64,000 nt of DNA. Source: a bacterium (lineage in GTDB: Bacteria; Desulfobacterota; DSWW01). Location: the NCBI GenBank assembly GCA_028277985.1, contig JANQFG010000106.1, forward strand, positions 62,001 to 126,000, in the 5' to 3' direction. The position numbers and the translations under genes are program-made. Below the pieces are notes generated by a model. It was given only the letters and a program-made list of their open reading frames with translations, was not told the origin of the DNA and did not search any database. Of the stretch, positions 61,839 through 64,000 are shown in pieces; the first letter of the stretch is position 1; every line of letters starts with the position of its first letter.

Positions 61839-64000
61839 ATGCAGGCAGAGAAGAACAGAATCGGCGAGCTTCTGATCGCCCAGGGCTGGGTGCGGCCGGA
61901 GGAACTCGAGGTCTGCCTTGAAGAGCAGGCCGGGCGCAATGAGAGAATCGGGGCCTTGCTCGTGGAGAAAGGGATCCTCGGAGAGCAGACCCTGCTGGAA
62001 ACCTTGTCCCGGCAACTCGGCGTGGAAATCGTGGAAGTCACGGAACGGTCCGGAGACGCGACCGCGCTCGAGGCTCTTCCTTATGCAGTTGCCAAGAGAT
62101 ACAGGGCGCTTCCTTTGAAGAGGGAGCCTCGCGTCCTTCATGTGGCCACGCCCGAACCGCAGGACGCGGAGGCGATTCAGGCCCTCGAGTTTGCGACCGG
62201 GATGCGCATCCGTGCCTTCCTGTGTTCCGCCAGAGAGATCGATATCGCCCTCGAGCAGCACTACGGAATGGAAGAGGCCCTGGAAAAGATCGTCAGGAAC
62301 GTGACCCAGGAAGCCGCACTGGACGGGTCGAGTGCGTCCTCGATCGTTCAAGTGGACACGCCTGCCGCAGGCGAGAGGCCCGCAGACGGTCCGGCCGATC
62401 CGGCCGAGGCGATGGCCCCCATCATCCGCCTGGTGAATCTGATCCTGCTGGAGGCGGTGCGCAAGGAGGCGAGTGACATCCATTTTGAGCCGACCCGTCA
62501 CTACCTGCAGGTCCGTTTCCGGCTCGACGGTGTGCTGCGACGTCGCATGTCGATCCCCAAGTACCTCCAGCAATCGGTCCTGAGCAGGATCAAGGTGACG
62601 GCCCGGATGGATATCGCCAAGAAGCGAACCCCACAGGATGGGGGCATCCGGCTGCAGGTGGACGGCCGCAGGCTGGATCTGCGCGTCTCCAGTCTGCCTA
62701 CCTTCTACGGAGAAAAGATCGTGATACGCCTGCTCGACCAGACCGAGCGGAAGATCGATCTGGGAACGCTAGGCCTGGAGGGGGAGCGACGGAAGAGCCT
62801 CGAGGCCTGCTATCGGAGGCCCCAGGGCATGATTCTGGTTACAGGGCCGACCGGGAGCGGCAAGAGCACTACCCTCCAGTGCATTCTCAAGGACCTGAGG
62901 TCCGAGGGCACCAACATCATCACCGTTGAGGACCCGATCGAGTACGAGCTCGAGGGCATCAACCAGGTCCAGGTGCTGCGGGAGGCAGGCCTGACCTTTG
63001 CCGACTCGCTGCGCGCCATCCTGAGGCAGGACCCGAATGTGATCATGGTCGGCGAAATCCGCGACGGAGAGACGGCCGAGGTAGCTTTTCGTGCCGCATT
63101 GACAGGACACCTCGTGCTTTCCACCCTGCACACGAACGATACGGTGTCTACGGTCACGCGATTGGTGGACATGGGTGTGCCGCCGTTCCTGATCAGCTCA
63201 GCCCTTCTCGCCGTGATTAGCCAGCGACTCGTTCGAAAGGTCTGTCCCGGCTGTATTGTGACCGGCGAGCCTGACCCTTCCGCTCTGGATGGGCTGCCCG
63301 ATCGGTTTCTCAAAGCCGTTGACAAGGCTCACTGGGGAAAAGGATGCAGCCAGTGCGAACAGACCGGATACAAGGGCAGGGTGGGATTGTTCGAGCTCCT
63401 GATCTTCTCCCCGGATCTCCGGAAAGATGTGGCGTCGAGCGCGGATGAGGGGGCGATCCGCGACCGGGCGCGAAAGGAAGGAATGCTCCTGCTCTTGGAA
63501 GATGGGATCGAGAAGGTCCGAGAGGGCGTGACGACGCTCGATGAAGTCCTCTCTGCCGCCTACTGGGAGGGCCCCTCGGACGCCGGGCGTTCAGAGGACG
63601 ATCGGCCCTCCTCCCCGGAGGGGGATTCACGGGAAGCCGCAGAGAGCTCTTCTAGGGATCCCGGCAGGCCTACCATCGTCTACTCCGAGGACGATCCGGC
63701 CGTGCGGGAGGCTGTCTGCCTCTCCCTTGAAGCCCTGTCCTGTGATGTGATCCCGGCAGAGGACGGCCAGGAGGGCTGGGAAAAGGTGGAGAGCCACCTG
63801 CCGGACCTGGTCATCACCGATATCGAAATGCCCAGGCTGGACGGCTACGGGCTGCTCAAGAAGATCCGGACCGATCTACGGACCGCCTTCATTCCGGTCC
63901 TCCTGCTGACCGGGAAGAACCGGTGCGAGGACCGCATGAAGGGTTTCCTGCTGGGCGGCGACGACTATATCGAGAAGCCCTTTGATCATAGGGAGCTTCT
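61839..64000 (+). CDS. GspE/PilB-type ATPase fused to a receiver domain (partial, runs off the window)
   Basis: At least 720 residues, open to the window end. Residues ~1-150 are an MshEN-type N-domain (RIGELLIAQGWV, GVEIVEV). A type II secretion/type IV pilus ATPase follows, with Walker A GPTGSGKST (336-344), EDPIEYE, DPNVIMVGEIRDGETAE, STLHTND, and zinc-type cysteines C469, C472, C503, C506. A linker rich in Ser/Asp/Gly leads to a receiver domain from residue ~612 (IVYSEDDPAVREA) with phospho-acceptor D661 (TDIEMP) and EKPF. One uninterrupted frame reads from the ATG to the window edge. The receiver could control motor activity in response to the upstream kinase. Confidence 0.9.
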   Translation, partial: MQAEKNRIGELLIAQGWVRPEELEVCLEEQAGRNERIGALLVEKGILGEQTLLETLSRQLGVEIVEVTERSGDATALEALPYAVAKRYRALPLKREPRVLHVATPEPQDAEAIQALEFATGMRIRAFLCSAREIDIALEQHYGMEEALEKIVRNVTQEAALDGSSASSIVQVDTPAAGERPADGPADPAEAMAPIIRLVNLILLEAVRKEASDIHFEPTRHYLQVRFRLDGVLRRRMSIPKYLQQSVLSRIKVTARMDIAKKRTPQDGGIRLQVDGRRLDLRVSSLPTFYGEKIVIRLLDQTERKIDLGTLGLEGERRKSLEACYRRPQGMILVTGPTGSGKSTTLQCILKDLRSEGTNIITVEDPIEYELEGINQVQVLREAGLTFADSLRAILRQDPNVIMVGEIRDGETAEVAFRAALTGHLVLSTLHTNDTVSTVTRLVDMGVPPFLISSALLAVISQRLVRKVCPGCIVTGEPDPSALDGLPDRFLKAVDKAHWGKGCSQCEQTGYKGRVGLFELLIFSPDLRKDVASSADEGAIRDRARKEGMLLLLEDGIEKVREGVTTLDEVLSAAYWEGPSDAGRSEDDRPSSPEGDSREAAESSSRDPGRPTIVYSEDDPAVREAVCLSLEALSCDVIPAEDGQEGWEKVESHLPDLVITDIEMPRLDGYGLLKKIRTDLRTAFIPVLLLTGKNRCEDRMKGFLLGGDDYIEKPFDHREL

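Overview
The window is about 64 kb of high-GC DNA, densely coded on both strands. It looks like a chromosomal fragment of a Gram-negative, Desulfobacterota-like (former Deltaproteobacteria) bacterium. The reasons are two DUF families I associate mainly with that group (DUF6178 and DUF3786), Wza/Wzz/Wzx-type exopolysaccharide export, lipoprotein signal peptides with lipoboxes, MltA and an AmpG-type permease, a bifunctional ThiD-ThiN enzyme, and many radical SAM proteins. The taxonomy is an inference from gene content only. No rRNA, tRNA or CRISPR array was recognised.

Layout. (1) 1-6720: a lipid/redox block with a CrtI-like FAD oxidoreductase, a DUF374 acyltransferase, a radical SAM protein, an AmpG-like permease and a GMC oxidoreductase. 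(2) 6807-16825: a cyclic-nucleotide-binding protein, a beta-helix lipoprotein, DUF6178, DUF3786, a small conserved protein, a 1197-residue GGDEF-ATPase-HEAT protein and a thiamine-binding-type small protein. (3) 16900-49807: a large exopolysaccharide/O-antigen-type locus. It has seven-odd glycosyltransferase and sugar-nucleotide genes, two paralogous Wzz-type chain-length proteins, Wzx flippase, O-antigen-ligase-like polymerase/ligase, Wza-like exporter, an initiating sugar phosphotransferase, a FkbM and a TPR methyltransferase, two SPASM-type and one cobalamin-type radical SAM protein, an alkaline-phosphatase-superfamily enzyme, a secreted BNR protein and a 1643-residue secreted propeller/ASH-repeat protein. 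Several of these exist as paralogous pairs, which suggests internal duplication. (4) 49875-55521: housekeeping genes (HAD phosphatase, nitroreductase, ThiDN, MltA, inositol-monophosphatase family, small secreted protein).

(5) 55592-60234: a visibly more AT-rich island framed by two diverged ~117-bp direct repeats that can each fold into a conserved stem. It carries a metallophosphoesterase fused to a C-terminal GAF-like domain, and directly downstream a 63-residue protein that has a second, convergent paralogue in the island. This is the best candidate here for an undescribed system. (6) 60390-64000 (running off the end): a small protein, a receiver-histidine kinase, and a GspE/PilB-type secretion ATPase that carries its own C-terminal receiver domain. 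This looks like a phosphorelay wired directly into a type II secretion/type IV pilus motor.

Other signals: a dispersed inverted-repeat-bounded intergenic element in two copies (5096-5252 and 20063-20182), a pair of divergent promoters sharing a perfect 8-bp palindromic operator in front of wzz and a radical SAM gene (23676-23726), several consensus sigma70-type promoters in the polysaccharide locus, and GGGCAY hexamer tandem repeats.
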